5,718 nucleotides of DNA, from assembly GCA_046765875.1 (NCBI GenBank), contig JBKPSJ010000039.1:1-5718 (forward strand), written 5' to 3'. The stretch is from DASRHY01 sp046765875 (GTDB lineage Bacteria > Actinomycetota > Actinomycetes > Propionibacteriales > Kribbellaceae). The translations under genes and the position numbers were made by a program. This document shows positions 5,543 through 5,718 of this stretch, piece after piece (position 1 is the first letter of the stretch; every line of letters begins with the position of its first letter). The notes beneath the pieces were generated by a model, which saw nothing but the letters and a program-made list of their open reading frames with translations, did not search any database and was not told the origin of the DNA.

Positions 5543-5718
5543 GTGAGCGAGATCGTGCTGATGGTCGACCCGCAGGTGGTGGCCATGCCGGTCGAGGAGT
5601 GTGGCGAGCCGCTCGTCGCGGTACGGGGCCTCGCGATATCGGAACTCAAGGCCGCGCTCGGTCCCGATCGGCTCTACTTGCGATCGGGCGTGGCCGAGCG
5701 GCTCGTGCAGGCCGCCCG
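5543..5718 (+). CDS. VanX-like D-Ala-D-Ala dipeptidase (peptidase M15), 5' end only
   Basis: The frame opens at GTG 5543 and is uninterrupted to the window edge (58 complete codons). The N-terminus, with VLMVDPQVVAMPVEECGEPLV (residues 5-25) as its core and a later VAERLVQAA helix, resembles the opening of actinobacterial M15 metallopeptidases annotated as D-alanyl-D-alanine dipeptidases (VanX type), whose usual form there is roughly DPRVAAIPVxECGEPLVD. Those zinc enzymes split D-Ala-D-Ala into two D-alanines. The zinc ligands and catalytic Glu lie beyond the window, so activity cannot be judged. No signal peptide is present. There is no Shine-Dalgarno sequence before the GTG; TTAACT six bases upstream suggests a leaderless start. 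Confidence in the coding call is high and in the family moderate. Confidence 0.62.
   Translation, partial: MSEIVLMVDPQVVAMPVEECGEPLVAVRGLAISELKAALGPDRLYLRSGVAERLVQAA

Noticed and set aside
4852..5649. 265-codon minus-strand frame overlapping the DJ-1-like gene
   Set aside because: Arg-rich out-of-frame translation of the DJ-1-like gene; it also runs across the divergent promoter region and into the dipeptidase start.

Overview
The window is high-GC DNA, typical of an actinomycete chromosome (Actinomycetota). Coding is strongly GC3-biased, GTG starts are common, and several starts have no Shine-Dalgarno sequence but a TANNNT -10 box six or seven bases upstream, the usual layout of actinobacterial leaderless genes. 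A Kribbella/Nocardioides-type or Streptomyces-like organism would fit, but the genus is a guess. I see eight genes: six complete, two cut by the window edges. I see no mobile element, CRISPR array, rRNA or tRNA.

Left part (1-962): the first bases hold the 5' end of a minus-strand YCII-domain gene. It lies behind a minus-strand gene for a small membrane-anchored protein with a DUF2007-like tail. A divergent intergenic region separates these from a plus-strand STAS-domain anti-sigma factor antagonist, which is followed by a perfect 13-bp-stem hairpin, probably a terminator.

Centre (1110-3951): a complete coenzyme-B12-dependent mutase of the MeaA/ethylmalonyl-CoA mutase type (ethylmalonyl-CoA pathway). 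Four bases downstream begins a probable Tat-exported lipoprotein alpha/beta hydrolase. Both genes start six bases after an identical CCTACCCT octamer. The second copy lies inside the last codons of the mutase gene, so the hydrolase probably has its own leaderless promoter.

Right part (3941-5718): a minus-strand pair encodes a DJ-1/PfpI protein of the plant DJ-1D-like type and a FAD-dependent D-amino-acid oxidase, 19 bases apart. The oxidase gene converges on the hydrolase gene with an 11-base tail-to-tail overlap. Divergent from the pair is the 5' end of a gene resembling VanX-type D-Ala-D-Ala dipeptidases (M15). Together these suggest a small D-amino-acid salvage locus: the dipeptidase would release D-alanine, the oxidase would turn it into pyruvate, ammonia and peroxide, and the DJ-1 protein might handle reactive carbonyl by-products. 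That link is inference. The rest is ordinary actinobacterial housekeeping or accessory content, and I found no clear undescribed system.
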